54,217 bases of DNA, taken from the NCBI GenBank assembly GCA_944320295.1, contig CALUGY010000107.1, positions 1-54,217 of the forward strand, read 5' to 3'. Position 1 is the stretch's first letter. Every line of letters begins with the position of its first letter. Below, piece after piece: positions 1-10,185 of this stretch. Position numbers and translations under genes: made by a program. A model generated the notes under the pieces. It had not been told where the DNA came from. It saw nothing but the letters and a program-made list of their open reading frames with translations, and ran no database searches. Source of the DNA: an uncultured Bacteroides sp. (GTDB lineage Bacteria; Bacteroidota; Bacteroidia; Bacteroidales; Bacteroidaceae).

Positions 1-834
1 GCTGTCTATGTTGCTCTTCACCTTCAAGACCCAGGAGACGAACTGCGCGTTCGAGGCGAGCATCCCGATGCGCCAGCCGGGCATGTTGTGGCTCTTGCTC
101 ATGGAGTTGAACTCGATGCAGCAGTCGCGCGCGCCGGGCACGCTGAGGATGCTGAGCGGGTGGTCGTTGAGGATGAAGCTGTACGGGTTGTCGTTCACGA
201 TGACCAGGCCGCGGCGGCGGGCGAAGTCCACGAGCCTTTCGTACAGCTGCGGGGTGGCCTGCGCGCCGGTGGGCATGTTGGGGTAGTTGGTCCACATCAG
301 GCGGACACGGCTCGTGTCGAGGGCCTCCAGCTGCTGCCAGTCGGGCATCCAGCCGTCCTCCTCCTTCAGGTCGTAGGGAACGACTTCCGCCCCCAGCAGG
401 CGGCTGAGCGAGGTGTACGTGGGGTAGCCGGGGTTGGGCACCAGCACCTGGTCGCCGGGGTTCACGAAGGCCAGCGTGACGTGCAGGATGCCTTCCTTCG
501 AGCCGATGAGGGGCTGTATCTCCGTCTGCGGGTCGAGGTCGACGTCGTACCATTTCTTATACCAGCGGGCGAAGGCCCCTCGCAGCTCGGGTATTCCCAC
601 GTAGGGCATGTAACCGTGGCCGTCGGGGTCTTTGGCGGCTTGGCACAGGGTGCGGACGGTCTCCTCCGAGGGCGGCATGTCCGGGCTTCCGATGCCCAGG
701 CTGATGATGTCCATGCCCTCGGCGTTCATCTGCGCCACTTCCTTCAGTTTGCGCGAGAAGTAGTATTCGCTCACGCCTGCCAGGCGGTCGGCGGGCTTGT
801 AGCCCGTAGCTTTATTGGATGCTTGCTTTTCCAT
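1..834 (-). CDS. PLP-dependent class I/II aminotransferase, C-terminal part missing at window edge
   Basis: Reading from the ATG at 834 toward base 1 gives 278 codons without a stop, so the gene runs off the window. The protein is a fold-type I PLP aminotransferase. Visible marks are ISLGIGSPDMPPS near residue 44, the PNPGYPTY segment, WTNYPNMPTGA, NDNPYSFI, and SMSKSHNMPGWRIG with the Schiff-base lysine. It overlaps the end of pheA by 23 bases, so the two are translated as one operon. With prephenate dehydratase next door, the likely job is transamination of phenylpyruvate or 4-hydroxyphenylpyruvate (or prephenate) in Phe/Tyr synthesis. The family also contains LL-diaminopimelate and alanine aminotransferases, so the substrate is inferred from context only. 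Confidence 0.9.
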   Translation of the reverse strand, partial: MEKQASNKATGYKPADRLAGVSEYYFSRKLKEVAQMNAEGMDIISLGIGSPDMPPSEETVRTLCQAAKDPDGHGYMPYVGIPELRGAFARWYKKWYDVDLDPQTEIQPLIGSKEGILHVTLAFVNPGDQVLVPNPGYPTYTSLSRLLGAEVVPYDLKEEDGWMPDWQQLEALDTSRVRLMWTNYPNMPTGAQATPQLYERLVDFARRRGLVIVNDNPYSFILNDHPLSILSVPGARDCCIEFNSMSKSHNMPGWRIGMLASNAQFVSWVLKVKSNIDS

Positions 835-1672
835 CTTCGTATTCTCCTAATATCTTCAGTTGTTTGGTCAGCGGGCTGATGGCCGCGATGGCCTGTTTGT
901 ATCGCAGCAGTTGGTCGTACATCACGTCCACGTAGAATTCGTATTCCCATTCCCTCCCGATAATGGGCAGGGACTGTATCTTGGTGAGGTTGATGCGGTA
1001 GAACGACAGGATGCTGAGCACCTGCGAGAGGCTTCCCTCCTGGTGGGGCAGGGTGAAGACGATGCTGGCCTTGTTGGGCTCGTGGGCGCGGTGGCGGTTC
1101 AGTTCGTCCACCTGCCAGGGGTCTGCCGCGACAAGGAAGCGGGTGAAGTTATGCTTGTTCGTCTCGATGCCTTCTTCCAGCACCTTCATGCCGTACAGTT
1201 CGGCGGCGTACTTGGAGTAGATGGCGGCATGTCCCTTGAGGTGCTCCCGCTGGATGATTTCGGCGCTGAGGGCGGTATCCTCGGCTTCCACCACTTTGAT
1301 GTGCGGGTGCCGGCTCAGGAAGTCGTGGCATTGCATCAGGGCGATGGGGTGTGAGTTCACCTCGGTGATGTCGGCCCAGTCCTCGTCGGGCAGGCAGACG
1401 AAGCTGTGGCTGATGCGCAGCTTGTATTCGCCGATGATTTGCGTGCCGCTCTGCCTCAGCAGTTCGTAGTTGTGCAGCAGGCTGCCGGCAATGGTGTTCT
1501 CTATGGCCAGCATCCCGATGGTGCGGCTGTCCTGGCGGATGGCTTCGAACACCTCCTCGAACGTGGCACAGCAGATGGGCTCGATGTCCTCGCCCTCGAA
1601 ATACTTGTGGGCGGCGATGTCGTGGTAGGAACCCAGGGTTCCTTGGATGGCTATTTTTCTCATACGTGTCAT
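812..1672 (-). CDS. pheA: Prephenate dehydratase with ACT domain
   Basis: Converts prephenate to phenylpyruvate, the committed step to phenylalanine. The 286-residue protein has the usual monofunctional layout: catalytic PDT domain at about residues 5-183 with AIENTIAGS (56-64) and the NFTRFLVA signature (175-182, Thr-Arg-Phe at 177-179), then an ACT domain from about 200 to 270. No chorismate mutase domain is fused. In the ACT domain the position of the ESRP Phe-binding motif known from other PheA proteins reads QSLP (233-236), so feedback by Phe may differ. A second ATG lies three codons in (MTRMRK). The gene follows a Phe/Tyr-rich leader peptide and hairpin and overlaps the downstream aminotransferase. 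Confidence 0.95.
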   Translation of the reverse strand: MTRMRKIAIQGTLGSYHDIAAHKYFEGEDIEPICCATFEEVFEAIRQDSRTIGMLAIENTIAGSLLHNYELLRQSGTQIIGEYKLRISHSFVCLPDEDWADITEVNSHPIALMQCHDFLSRHPHIKVVEAEDTALSAEIIQREHLKGHAAIYSKYAAELYGMKVLEEGIETNKHNFTRFLVAADPWQVDELNRHRAHEPNKASIVFTLPHQEGSLSQVLSILSFYRINLTKIQSLPIIGREWEYEFYVDVMYDQLLRYKQAIAAISPLTKQLKILGEYEDGKASIQ

Positions 1673-1679
1673 TAACGAA

Positions 1680-1714
1680 GAATCCCGCTTCCGGATTGCA
1701 CGGGATCGGGATTC
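1680..1714 (-). promoter_or_regulatory. Putative attenuator hairpin in pheA leader
   Basis: On the minus strand GAATCCCG (1714-1707) pairs perfectly with CGGGATTC (1687-1680) across a 19-base loop; a nested alternative uses the inner CGGG/CCCG copies. The stem ends 7 bases before the pheA ATG and is followed by TTCGTTA, a poor U-tract. Because it lies between the leader peptide and pheA, it is most simply an attenuator or a start-site-occluding hairpin. The mechanism is inferred. Confidence 0.55.
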
Positions 1715-1760
1715 GTATTTGTTGTTTTAAGTTCTTTCTTTCAGTTCTTAAGCGCCACTG

Positions 1761-1847
1761 TCACTTGACACATACAAACTCCCGCTCTACTTCGTTGCTA
1801 AAGTAAAAGTAAAAAGGAAAGTAGTATGCAAAGCTGAATGACTTCAT
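1761..1847 (-). CDS. Phe/Tyr-rich leader peptide of the pheA operon
   Basis: A 28-codon reading frame inside the pheA 5' leader. It begins MKSFSFAYYFPFYFYFSNE and ends in VCVK-stop. It holds seven Phe codons and four Tyr codons, ten of these eleven between residues 4 and 16. This is the pattern of an attenuation leader peptide: slow decoding of Phe or Tyr codons stalls the ribosome and changes downstream RNA pairing. Its position between the promoter (-7 box 1874-1881) and the hairpin at 1680-1714 fits. The mixed Phe/Tyr content suits an operon feeding both amino acids. There is no similarity-based support; the call rests on composition and position. Confidence 0.75.
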   Translation of the reverse strand: MKSFSFAYYFPFYFYFSNEVEREFVCVK

Positions 1848-1873
1848 GGATGCTTTCGTTTTGATTACAGGGG

Positions 1874-1903
1874 CAAATGTAATGCTTTTCTTTAGAATGC
1901 AAA
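1874..1903 (-). promoter_or_regulatory. Bacteroidetes-type promoter of the pheA operon
   Basis: On the minus strand TTTG (1903-1900), an 18-base spacer and TACATTTG (1881-1874) match the Bacteroidetes primary sigma consensus (TTTG, about 19 bases, TAnnTTTG). Transcription would start near 1867 and include the leader peptide, giving a leader of about 195 bases before pheA. Confidence 0.7.
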
Positions 1904-2081
1904 CAAAAATCCGTGTTTTTTTCGTCTTTCCGGCTAAAATTTATTGTCCGGGCACGGTTTGCTGACCTTTTGCGCGGCGCCCTGCCTTTGCGGCGGGCTC
2001 TTGCCCGCTCCGTCGTCCCATGCCGGGCGGGAGGCGGGAAGGGTGTCTCTTATATGGTTAATAATGTTTACATCGTGCGAG

Positions 2082-2219
2082 GCTCGTGGTCGCGCCTGTG
2101 TGCAGGTCGATGCTACGGACGTGTGTAGGTCGGGGTCGCGCACGTCCGCAGGTCGGGGTCGCGGACGTCCGTAGCATCGACCTGCGGACGTCCGTAGCAA
2201 CGACCCCTGCAAGTGCTTG
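2082..2219. repeat. Palindromic tandem array, 23-bp period (about 6 units)
   Basis: Five units start at 2105, 2128, 2151, 2174 and 2197, with a weaker one before them from 2082. Cores are built on GGACGTCC, with flanks such as GGTCGGGGTCGCG. Arms GGTCGATGCTACGGACGT (2105-2122) and its complement near 2165-2182 can form a long hairpin. It lies between the pheA promoter and the 3' end of the 2310-3092 gene. It shares architecture, but not sequence, with the 22-bp arrays elsewhere in the window. Confidence 0.8.
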
Positions 2220-2228
2220 ATTGTCAAT

Positions 2229-2279
2229 GCCTCCGGAGAGGCGTTTTTTGCCCCTCCGTTTCGGAAGGGCGCGGAGGGG
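2229..2279 (+). terminator. Two hairpins downstream of the 2310-3092 gene
   Basis: GCCTC-CGGA-GAGGC (2229-2242) is followed by G and six T on the plus strand and looks like an intrinsic terminator read on plus. A second stem CCCCTCCG/CGGAGGGG (2251-2258/2272-2279) lies next to it and is the first structure met by minus-strand transcripts leaving 2310, but has no T-run in that direction. No plus-strand gene enters from the left, so function is uncertain. Confidence 0.4.
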
Positions 2280-2309
2280 TGGTTTGAAACATCTTTACAG
2301 ATTCATCCC

Positions 2310-3092
2310 TTAGGGAAGCGGGGAGAAGCGCACGGTGACGAGCACCGGGCGGTGGTCGGAGGCCACGGCTTCGGGCAGCACCTGGGTCTTCTGCACTTCG
2401 AACCGGTGGCCATTGCCCGTCAGGGCGTAGACGTAGTCCAGGCATCGGTCGGGCAGATGGGCGGGGAAGGTGAGGGCGGCGGTGTCGTTCAACGTGGTGA
2501 AGTGTTGGCGCAGCAGTTGCTGGGGCTTCTCCTCCGGGAGGGAGTTCATGTCGCCGGCCAGGAAGACGGGCTTGCGCAGGCTGTCCATGGCTTGCAGGAT
2601 GAGGGGCACGGCGGCCTTCTGGTCTTCCGGCGTGAGCGACTGGTGGGTGACGCAGAACACGTAGTCCTTGAACTCGGCCATCAGCAGGGTGCGGGCCTCC
2701 TCGCGGCCGGGCATGGGCACGGTGCGGACGGACAGCGGCTCGTCCTTGGAGAGCAGCCCGATGCCGTATGCCCCGCCTTGGAAGGGGATGGTGCGGGCAA
2801 AGCGGCCGTGCATGCCGGTGAGGCGAACCAGGGTGTCGAGGGCGAAGACGCCGTCGTTGCGTTCCGTCACGCTGTCCAGTTCTTGGAGGGCCACCACGTC
2901 GGCCCCGCTGCGGGCGATGACGTCGGCTATGCGCCGGTAGTCCCGTTGCCCGTCCATGCCGATGGCGTTGTGCACGTTGTAGGTGAGTAGGGTGGCTTCT
3001 TGGGTGGCCTCTGTCTGCCGGTTGGCGTTCTGCTTGCACCCTGCGAGGAGCAGGGCCCCTGCCAGCAGGGTTGTTGCGATGAGTTGTTTCAT
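2310..3092 (-). CDS. Lipoprotein of the endonuclease/exonuclease/phosphatase (EEP) fold
   Basis: 260 residues. It begins with a lipoprotein signal (MKQLIATTLLAGALLLAGC, lipobox LAGC), so it is exported and lipid-anchored. The rest is an EEP-fold hydrolase (DNase I, sphingomyelinase and inositol phosphatase superfamily) with LTYNVHNA near residue 35, VVALQELDS with the metal-binding Glu, FLAGDMNSLP, and the terminal SDHRPVLV catalytic His. Substrate cannot be told from sequence; nucleic acid, phospholipid head groups or sugar phosphates are all handled by relatives. It follows the TPR gene by 21 bases on the same strand and is probably co-transcribed with it. Confidence 0.88.
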   Translation of the reverse strand: MKQLIATTLLAGALLLAGCKQNANRQTEATQEATLLTYNVHNAIGMDGQRDYRRIADVIARSGADVVALQELDSVTERNDGVFALDTLVRLTGMHGRFARTIPFQGGAYGIGLLSKDEPLSVRTVPMPGREEARTLLMAEFKDYVFCVTHQSLTPEDQKAAVPLILQAMDSLRKPVFLAGDMNSLPEEKPQQLLRQHFTTLNDTAALTFPAHLPDRCLDYVYALTGNGHRFEVQKTQVLPEAVASDHRPVLVTVRFSPLP

Positions 3093-3113
3093 GTCGGTGT
3101 ATGCTTTAGGGGT

Positions 3114-4076
3114 TTATAGTCCGAGGATGTCGCCTGTGTTGCCCAGTTGCTGGGTGCGGTACTCGCCGTTGAAGCTTTTCGCCTCGTCCGGGGCCAGTTC
3201 GAGGCTCTTCTTCATGTCCTCCGTCGAGCCTTCCTTGTCGCCCTGCATGAGGCGGGCGCGTCCCCGTTCATGGTAGGCTTGGGCGCATGTGGGGTTCTGC
3301 TCTATGGCCTCGTCCAGCACGGCGATGGCCTCCGCGGGCTTTTGTTGCGCGATGTAGAGCATGCCCAGTTGCAGGTATGCCTGCTCGTTGAAGGGGTTGG
3401 CTTCTATGATGGCGCGGTAGTCCTGCTCGGCGGCTTCGGCCTGGCCACAGGCTTCGCGCACCTTTCCGCGCAACAGCAGGGCCTCTTCCGACTCCGGGTT
3501 CGTGGCCAGTATGGCCTCTATGTCCTGGGTGGCTTCGGCGTACTGCCCCATGCCGGCCAGTATTTCGGCCCTTAGCAGGCGCGCTTCGGTGTAGTCGTCT
3601 TTCAGGGTGACGGCCTTGGTCAGGTGGGCGATGGCCATGATGAGGTCGCCTTGCTTATGGGTGGCTTTGCCCAGCAGGTAGTATGCGGGGGCGTTTCCTT
3701 CCTCCTCCCGGTCGATGGCCTTCTGCGCGGCCTCGGCCATGGCGGGATAGTCCTCGAGCATGTAGCACACGTTGGCCAGCGCGAGCAGCGTGCCTGTATG
3801 TTCCGGTTCGAGGGCGGCCATGCGTTCCAGCTGTGCCCGTGCCTCGTCGAGGGCGTTGGTCTGCTGGTAGCTTTGCGCCAGGTAGCTCCTTGTCTCGAAG
3901 TCCTCCATGATGGCCAGCGCCTCGTTGAAGCAGCGGATGGCATAGTCGTGCCGTCCCATGCGCTGGGCACGCATGCCGTCGTATTTGAATATGTCGAAGT
4001 TCTTTTGGTCGCTTTTCTGCTTGTCCCCGGCCGTGTTTCCCGTCTTGCCGGAGAAGAATGATGTGAAGAATCCCAT
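3114..4076 (-). CDS. Tetratricopeptide repeat protein
   Basis: 320 residues with no signal peptide. After a short polar N-terminus (MGFFTSFFSGKTG) the protein is a run of about eight TPR units, seen as repeated patterns such as YDGMRAQRMGRHDYAIRCFNEAL, AYYLLGKATHKQGDLIMAIAHLTKAV and AYLQLGMLYIAQQKPAEAIAVLDEAI. It should be a cytoplasmic protein-interaction scaffold. No partner or catalytic domain is visible. Its own promoter lies just upstream (4107-4114), after the recQ stop codon, and the EEP lipoprotein gene follows closely. Confidence 0.88.
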   Translation of the reverse strand: MGFFTSFFSGKTGNTAGDKQKSDQKNFDIFKYDGMRAQRMGRHDYAIRCFNEALAIMEDFETRSYLAQSYQQTNALDEARAQLERMAALEPEHTGTLLALANVCYMLEDYPAMAEAAQKAIDREEEGNAPAYYLLGKATHKQGDLIMAIAHLTKAVTLKDDYTEARLLRAEILAGMGQYAEATQDIEAILATNPESEEALLLRGKVREACGQAEAAEQDYRAIIEANPFNEQAYLQLGMLYIAQQKPAEAIAVLDEAIEQNPTCAQAYHERGRARLMQGDKEGSTEDMKKSLELAPDEAKSFNGEYRTQQLGNTGDILGL

Positions 4077-4106
4077 GTCTTGATTGTACGTTAGGTGTTA
4101 TGGCTG

Positions 4107-4114
4107 CAAAAGTA
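4107..4114 (-). promoter_or_regulatory. -7 box of the TPR gene
   Basis: TACTTTTG on the minus strand, matching the Bacteroidetes TAnnTTTG box, 31 bases before the TPR start codon and just past the recQ stop. Confidence 0.65.
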
Positions 4115-4124
4115 GTGAATTATT

Positions 4125-6185
<2,061 letters not shown>

Positions 6186-6189
6186 CGGC

Positions 6190-7905
6190 TTAGTTGGGCT
6201 TAATGTCTTCTATCTGGAGTTGCGCCTCGCCGCGCTTGTGGGTGTTCTCCTCGATGGTGTAGCAGATGTCGAACGAACGCTTGGTCTTGATGTAGCGCAC
6301 CTGCGAGCTTTGGCCGAAGGCTATGCCGTTCATCACGTTGTTCGACTTGTTGTCCACCAGCTCCAGCTTGATGTGCTCCTGGTCGCGCCCCACCACCTTG
6401 CTGGTTCCGTAGTCGTACACCTTGTGCGTGCAGAACACGGGCTTGGGGTTTTCCGGGCCGAAGGGGTTGAACTTCTTCAGGTCGCTGCAGAACTTGGGCG
6501 TGATGTCCTTGAAGTCTATCTCCGCGTCGATGTCGATTACGGCGCTGGTCTGTTCGGGCAGGATGTGGGCGGCCACGAACTCTTCGAAGCGTTCCGTGAA
6601 GGCGGCCACGTTGTCCACCTTCATGGACAGACCGGCGGCGTAGGTGTGCCCGCCGAAGTTTTCCAGCAGGTCACGGCAATGCTCTATGGCCTTGTACACG
6701 TCGAAGCCGGAGACGGAGCGCGCGGAGCCGGTGGCCAGCTCGCCTGTGCGTGTCAGCACCACGGCGGGGCGGTAGTACATCTCCGTCAGGCGTGATGCCA
6801 CGATGCCCACCACGCCCTTGTGCCAGTCTTCGTTGTAGATGACGATGGAGCGGCGGTCGGTCAGCGAGTCCAGGTTTTCCACGATGCGGTTGGCCTCTTC
6901 GGTCATGGTCTTGTCCAGGTCTTTGCGCGTCTCGTTGTACTGGTTTATCTGCTCCGCCTTCTCCAGGGCTGCGGGGAGGTCTTTTTCTATCAGCAGGTCC
7001 ACCGCCTCCTTGCCGTTCTGTATGCGTCCGGAAGCGTTGATGCGGGGACCAATCTTGAACACGATGTCGCTCACGGTAATCTCCCGGTCGCCCAGCCCGC
7101 ACACGTCGATGATGGCCTTCAGCCCCACGCTGGGGTTGCTGTTCAGCTGCTTCAGCCCGTGGTAGGCCAAGATGCGGTTCTCGCCCATGATGGGCACGAT
7201 GTCCGAGGCGATGCTCACGGCCACCAGGTCGAGCAGCGGGATGAGGTGGTGGAAGCTGATGCCATTGCTCGCGGCGAACGCCTGCATGAACTTGAATCCC
7301 ACGCCGCAGCCCGACAGGTGCTCGTAGGGATAGGTGTTGTCGGCGCGCTTGGCGTTCAGTATGGCCGCGGCGGGGGGCAGTTCCTCGTCGGGCACGTGGT
7401 GGTCGCAGATGATGAAGTCGATGCCTTTCTCCTTGGCGTATGTCACCTCTTCTACGGCCTTGATGCCGCAGTCCAGCACGATGACGAGTTTCACCCCCGT
7501 CTCGGCGGCGTAGTCCACCCCTTGCATCGACACGCCATAGCCCTCGTTGTAACGGTCGGGAATGTAGTAGTCTATGTTCGAGTAGAACTGTTGTATAAAC
7601 TTGTAGACCAGCGCCACGGCCGTGGTGCCGTCCACGTCATAATCTCCATATACCAGAATCCGTTCTTTCTTTCCCATTGCCCGGTTCAGCCGTTCCACGG
7701 CCTTGTCCATGTCTTTCATCAGGAAAGGGTCGTGCAAGTCGGGCAGTTGCGGACGGAAGAACTTGCGTGCGCTTGCCGCATCTGTTATTCCGCGCGCAGC
7801 CAGCAGGTTGCACAGTATGGGGCTTATGCCTAGCGACTGTGCCAATCGGCGGCCTGTTTCGGCTTGTTCGGGTGTAATGGACAGGTAGTTCCATTTGTGA
7901 GTCAT
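6190..7905 (-). CDS. recJ: Single-stranded-DNA-specific exonuclease RecJ
   Basis: 571 residues from the ATG at 7905 (MTHKWNYLSITPEQ). This start is preferred over the longer frame from 7986 because it gives the usual RecJ length and follows an A/T-rich leader. It degrades 5' single-stranded DNA in recombination and mismatch repair. Visible motifs are the DHH-family VYGDYDVDGTTAV, VLDCG, ICDHHVPDEELP, SGCGVGFKF, a DHHA1 region with NFGGHTYAAGLSM, and the C-terminal OB-like domain. It lies directly before recQ, a frequent functional partner in RecF-type repair, with a 4-base gap. Confidence 0.95.
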   Translation of the reverse strand: MTHKWNYLSITPEQAETGRRLAQSLGISPILCNLLAARGITDAASARKFFRPQLPDLHDPFLMKDMDKAVERLNRAMGKKERILVYGDYDVDGTTAVALVYKFIQQFYSNIDYYIPDRYNEGYGVSMQGVDYAAETGVKLVIVLDCGIKAVEEVTYAKEKGIDFIICDHHVPDEELPPAAAILNAKRADNTYPYEHLSGCGVGFKFMQAFAASNGISFHHLIPLLDLVAVSIASDIVPIMGENRILAYHGLKQLNSNPSVGLKAIIDVCGLGDREITVSDIVFKIGPRINASGRIQNGKEAVDLLIEKDLPAALEKAEQINQYNETRKDLDKTMTEEANRIVENLDSLTDRRSIVIYNEDWHKGVVGIVASRLTEMYYRPAVVLTRTGELATGSARSVSGFDVYKAIEHCRDLLENFGGHTYAAGLSMKVDNVAAFTERFEEFVAAHILPEQTSAVIDIDAEIDFKDITPKFCSDLKKFNPFGPENPKPVFCTHKVYDYGTSKVVGRDQEHIKLELVDNKSNNVMNGIAFGQSSQVRYIKTKRSFDICYTIEENTHKRGEAQLQIEDIKPN

Positions 7906-8044
7906 TTTTATATATGTTTTTTTCTTTTTTCCTTTTCTTTGCGGTTGGGAGGCCATGCTTGAGGACTGCCGTGTGGTGTATGGCACACATGCCGCAGGAG
8001 GCAGTTCGCATGGTTGTGGCGGGGCCTACTTTCCCAACAAGCTG

Positions 8045-8052
8045 TAAAGGTA
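8045..8052 (-). promoter_or_regulatory. Possible -7 box for recJ-recQ
   Basis: TACCTTTA on the minus strand, one mismatch to TAnnTTTG, about 140 bases before the recJ ATG. No clear TTTG partner is seen, so the call is weak. The surrounding 7906-8740 stretch has no gene I can support; it holds this box, a degenerate array at 8346-8477 and the yaaA promoter. Confidence 0.4.
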
Positions 8053-8345
8053 CGAAAAACTCTCGAAATGTCGTTGAAAGGAGGGCGAAATATTCACCTT
8101 TCTTTTGCTTTCGACAGGATATTATATGGAATCGCCCATCTTGCGTGCTTTTGGGAGATGGTTCGCCTTGTTTTGTCGCATTGAAACAGGAAACGTCGTT
8201 TATGGAGAAAATGGCTACTGTTTGCCACGTTTTCCTTACACATGCTTTTTGCGAAAGTGCGGAAATAGCAATGCTATTCGTTCTTATGTTGCATGAAGAT
8301 GCGTGCCGCATGTCTTATTTTTGATGCTTATGCGTCATTTGTGCA

Positions 8346-8477
8346 AATTCGGCCTGCTCGGACCGGGCTTCCGACCGTTTCGGCTTGCGGGCGGAATGTG
8401 TTCGGGGCGCAGTCCGTACGCGTTGCGCTTGTAGGCGGAGTAGCTTCGGTGTCCGGATGCGGTGTGTTTGGCGCCAA
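8346..8477. repeat. Degenerate palindromic array (22-bp period)
   Basis: Units can be placed at 8390, 8412, 8434 and 8456, with two weaker ones before. The first (GGCGGAATGTGTTCGGGGC) closely matches the first unit of the array at 32053, and the second (CGTACGCGTTGCGCTTG) matches the last unit there. It is more decayed than the others. It lies between divergent recJ and yaaA. Confidence 0.6.
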
Positions 8478-8699
8478 AATGCGGCTTTCGGAAGCCTGGA
8501 GCGGGAGCTTTTTTCCTATTTTGGCGGGCCTGTTTTACGCATGTCGTTGTGACATAGGAAGATAGCTTGTTTCCGCTTGAAAAAATCGTGCACTCTTTCC
8601 TGTGGTAGGCAAATAGCCCATTCTCGGCAGTTAGAAAATGCAAAGTGTCAAAATGCCAAATTCGTATTCGTCGCTTTTTCGTCATACAAGATAAACCCG

Positions 8700-8707
8700 T
8701 ATCTTTG
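8700..8707 (+). promoter_or_regulatory. -7 box of yaaA
   Basis: TATCTTTG, a full match to the Bacteroidetes box, 33 bases upstream of the ATG at 8741. It lies inside the upstream extension of the reading frame and so supports the later start codon. Confidence 0.65.
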
Positions 8708-8740
8708 GGCAGATTTACAAACCGTTCATACTATAGTTTC

Positions 8741-9505
8741 ATGCTGACTTTTATTTCTTGCGCCAAGACGATGGCTGCGCGTCTGCCTGCATCGGCTCCC
8801 AAGTCCACGGTGCCCCGCTTTGAGGCCGAAGCCTTGCGCCATGCCTTGCAACTGGCACAGTACGATGCCTCCGAACTGTCCCTGATGCTGCGTGTGAACG
8901 CGAAGATTGCCGCCGAAAACGCCTTGCGTTACCGTGACTTCTGTTCGGAACAGAATGTTCCCATGCCGGCCCTATACGCTTATACGGGAGCGGTGTTCAA
9001 GCGCATCCGCCCTGCGGACTTCACACCGGCCGACTTGGCCTTCGCGCAGGACCATCTGCTCATCACGTCTTTTCTCTACGGTTTGCTTCGTCCGCTCGAC
9101 GGCATACGCCCTTACCGTTTGGAGGGGGACGTGTGTTTGCCCGGCAATGGCGGTCTCACGATGTTCGAGCATTGGCGGCCGTTGCTGACGGACTATTTCA
9201 TCGACGCCATCAAGAGCCAGGGCGGTGTGCTGCTCAACCTGGCCAGCACCGAAATGAAAGACCTGTTCGACTGGTCGCGCGTGGAACGCGAAGTGCGGGT
9301 GGTGACGCCCGACTTCAAGGTATGGAAAGGCGGTAAACTGCGTACGGTGGTGATTTATGCCAAAATGTGCCGGGGCGAGATGGCACGCTACGTGCTGAAG
9401 AACCGCATTGACGAGTCGTCGCTCCTGAAAGGCTTCACGTGGGAGGGCTTCACCCTCGACGAAGAACATAGCACCGATACCAACCTGCTTTTTACGCCGG
9501 TTTGA
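8741..9505 (+). CDS. yaaA: Peroxide stress protein YaaA family (DUF328)
   Basis: 254 residues. In E. coli YaaA limits free intracellular iron during hydrogen peroxide stress and has a DNA-binding fold; the biochemical activity is not settled. Family marks are the N-terminal MLTFISCAKTM, the central ALYAYTGAVFKRI, LRPLDGIRPYRLEG, LLNLASTEM and the C-terminal GFTLDEEHST. The frame is open from 8645, but the family normally begins with MLxxxSPAKxx and a good promoter lies at 8700, so the start at 8741 is used. It is monocistronic as far as can be seen. Confidence 0.92.
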   Translation: MLTFISCAKTMAARLPASAPKSTVPRFEAEALRHALQLAQYDASELSLMLRVNAKIAAENALRYRDFCSEQNVPMPALYAYTGAVFKRIRPADFTPADLAFAQDHLLITSFLYGLLRPLDGIRPYRLEGDVCLPGNGGLTMFEHWRPLLTDYFIDAIKSQGGVLLNLASTEMKDLFDWSRVEREVRVVTPDFKVWKGGKLRTVVIYAKMCRGEMARYVLKNRIDESSLLKGFTWEGFTLDEEHSTDTNLLFTPV

Positions 9506-9576
9506 AGAGACTTTTCCGTATGACGGGAGGAAACGCGATTTTCCCTTTCTTTTTCGTCATTGTGGGGACAAATTAT

Positions 9577-9584
9577 TATTTTTG
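9577..9584 (+). promoter_or_regulatory. -7 box of the tsaC run
   Basis: TATTTTTG, full match to TAnnTTTG, 21 bases before the tsaC ATG. It probably drives tsaC, the sugar transferase, the ClC channel and fmt, which are closely spaced. Confidence 0.6.
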
Positions 9585-9605
9585 CATCTCTAATCAGACC
9601 TTGTC

Positions 9606-10181
9606 ATGGAAAAAGAAGCTATAGAAGACATAAAAAATGCCTGCCGCGTGATGGAAGAGGGCGGGATTATACTCTATCCCACCGACACCATCTGGGGCAT
9701 AGGCTGCGACGCCACCAACGAAGAGGCGGTGCGCCGTGTATACGAAATAAAACACCGGGCCGACAGCAAGGCCATGCTCGTGCTGGTTGACTCGCCCGTC
9801 AAAGTGGACTTCTACGTGGATGACGTGCCTGCTGTGGCTTGGGACTTGATAGAGTTGGCCGACAAGCCGCTTACCATCATCTATTCGGGCGCACGCAACC
9901 TGGCTCCGAACCTCTTGGCCGAAGATGGCAGCGTGGGCATACGCGTAACGAACGAGGAGTTTTCCAAACGCCTGTGCCAGCAGTTCCGCAAGGCCATTGT
10001 GTCTACCTCGGCCAACGTCAGCGGACAGCCTTCGCCAGCCTGTTTCGCTGAAATAAGCGAGGAACTCAAGGCGGCGGTAGATTATATTGTAAGTGTGCGC
10101 CGTGAGGAGACCACACGTTCCAAGCCTTCGGGTATTATTAAGTTGGGGCGCGGGGGAGAGGTAAAAGTAATCCGCGAGTAA
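9606..10181 (+). CDS. tsaC: L-threonylcarbamoyladenylate synthase (TsaC/Sua5/YrdC)
   Basis: 191 residues. It makes threonylcarbamoyl-AMP from threonine, bicarbonate and ATP, the first step of t6A modification at tRNA position 37. Visible family features are GGIILYPTDTIWGIGCDA with the ATP-binding KxR/SxN environment, the IKHRADSKAMLVLV segment, VGIRVTNEEF and IVSTSANVSGQPSP. The length is that of a stand-alone YrdC domain with no Sua5 extension. It ends 4 bases before the next gene. Confidence 0.95.
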   Translation: MEKEAIEDIKNACRVMEEGGIILYPTDTIWGIGCDATNEEAVRRVYEIKHRADSKAMLVLVDSPVKVDFYVDDVPAVAWDLIELADKPLTIIYSGARNLAPNLLAEDGSVGIRVTNEEFSKRLCQQFRKAIVSTSANVSGQPSPACFAEISEELKAAVDYIVSVRREETTRSKPSGIIKLGRGGEVKVIRE

Positions 10182-10185
10182 GAGG

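Noticed and set aside
88-879. Plus-strand frame of 263 codons at the window start
   Set aside because: It is antisense to the aminotransferase, whose motifs on the minus strand are unmistakable.
7906-8740. Small genes in the recJ-yaaA gap
   Set aside because: Open frames there have no family features, no ribosome-binding context and overlap promoter and array sequence.
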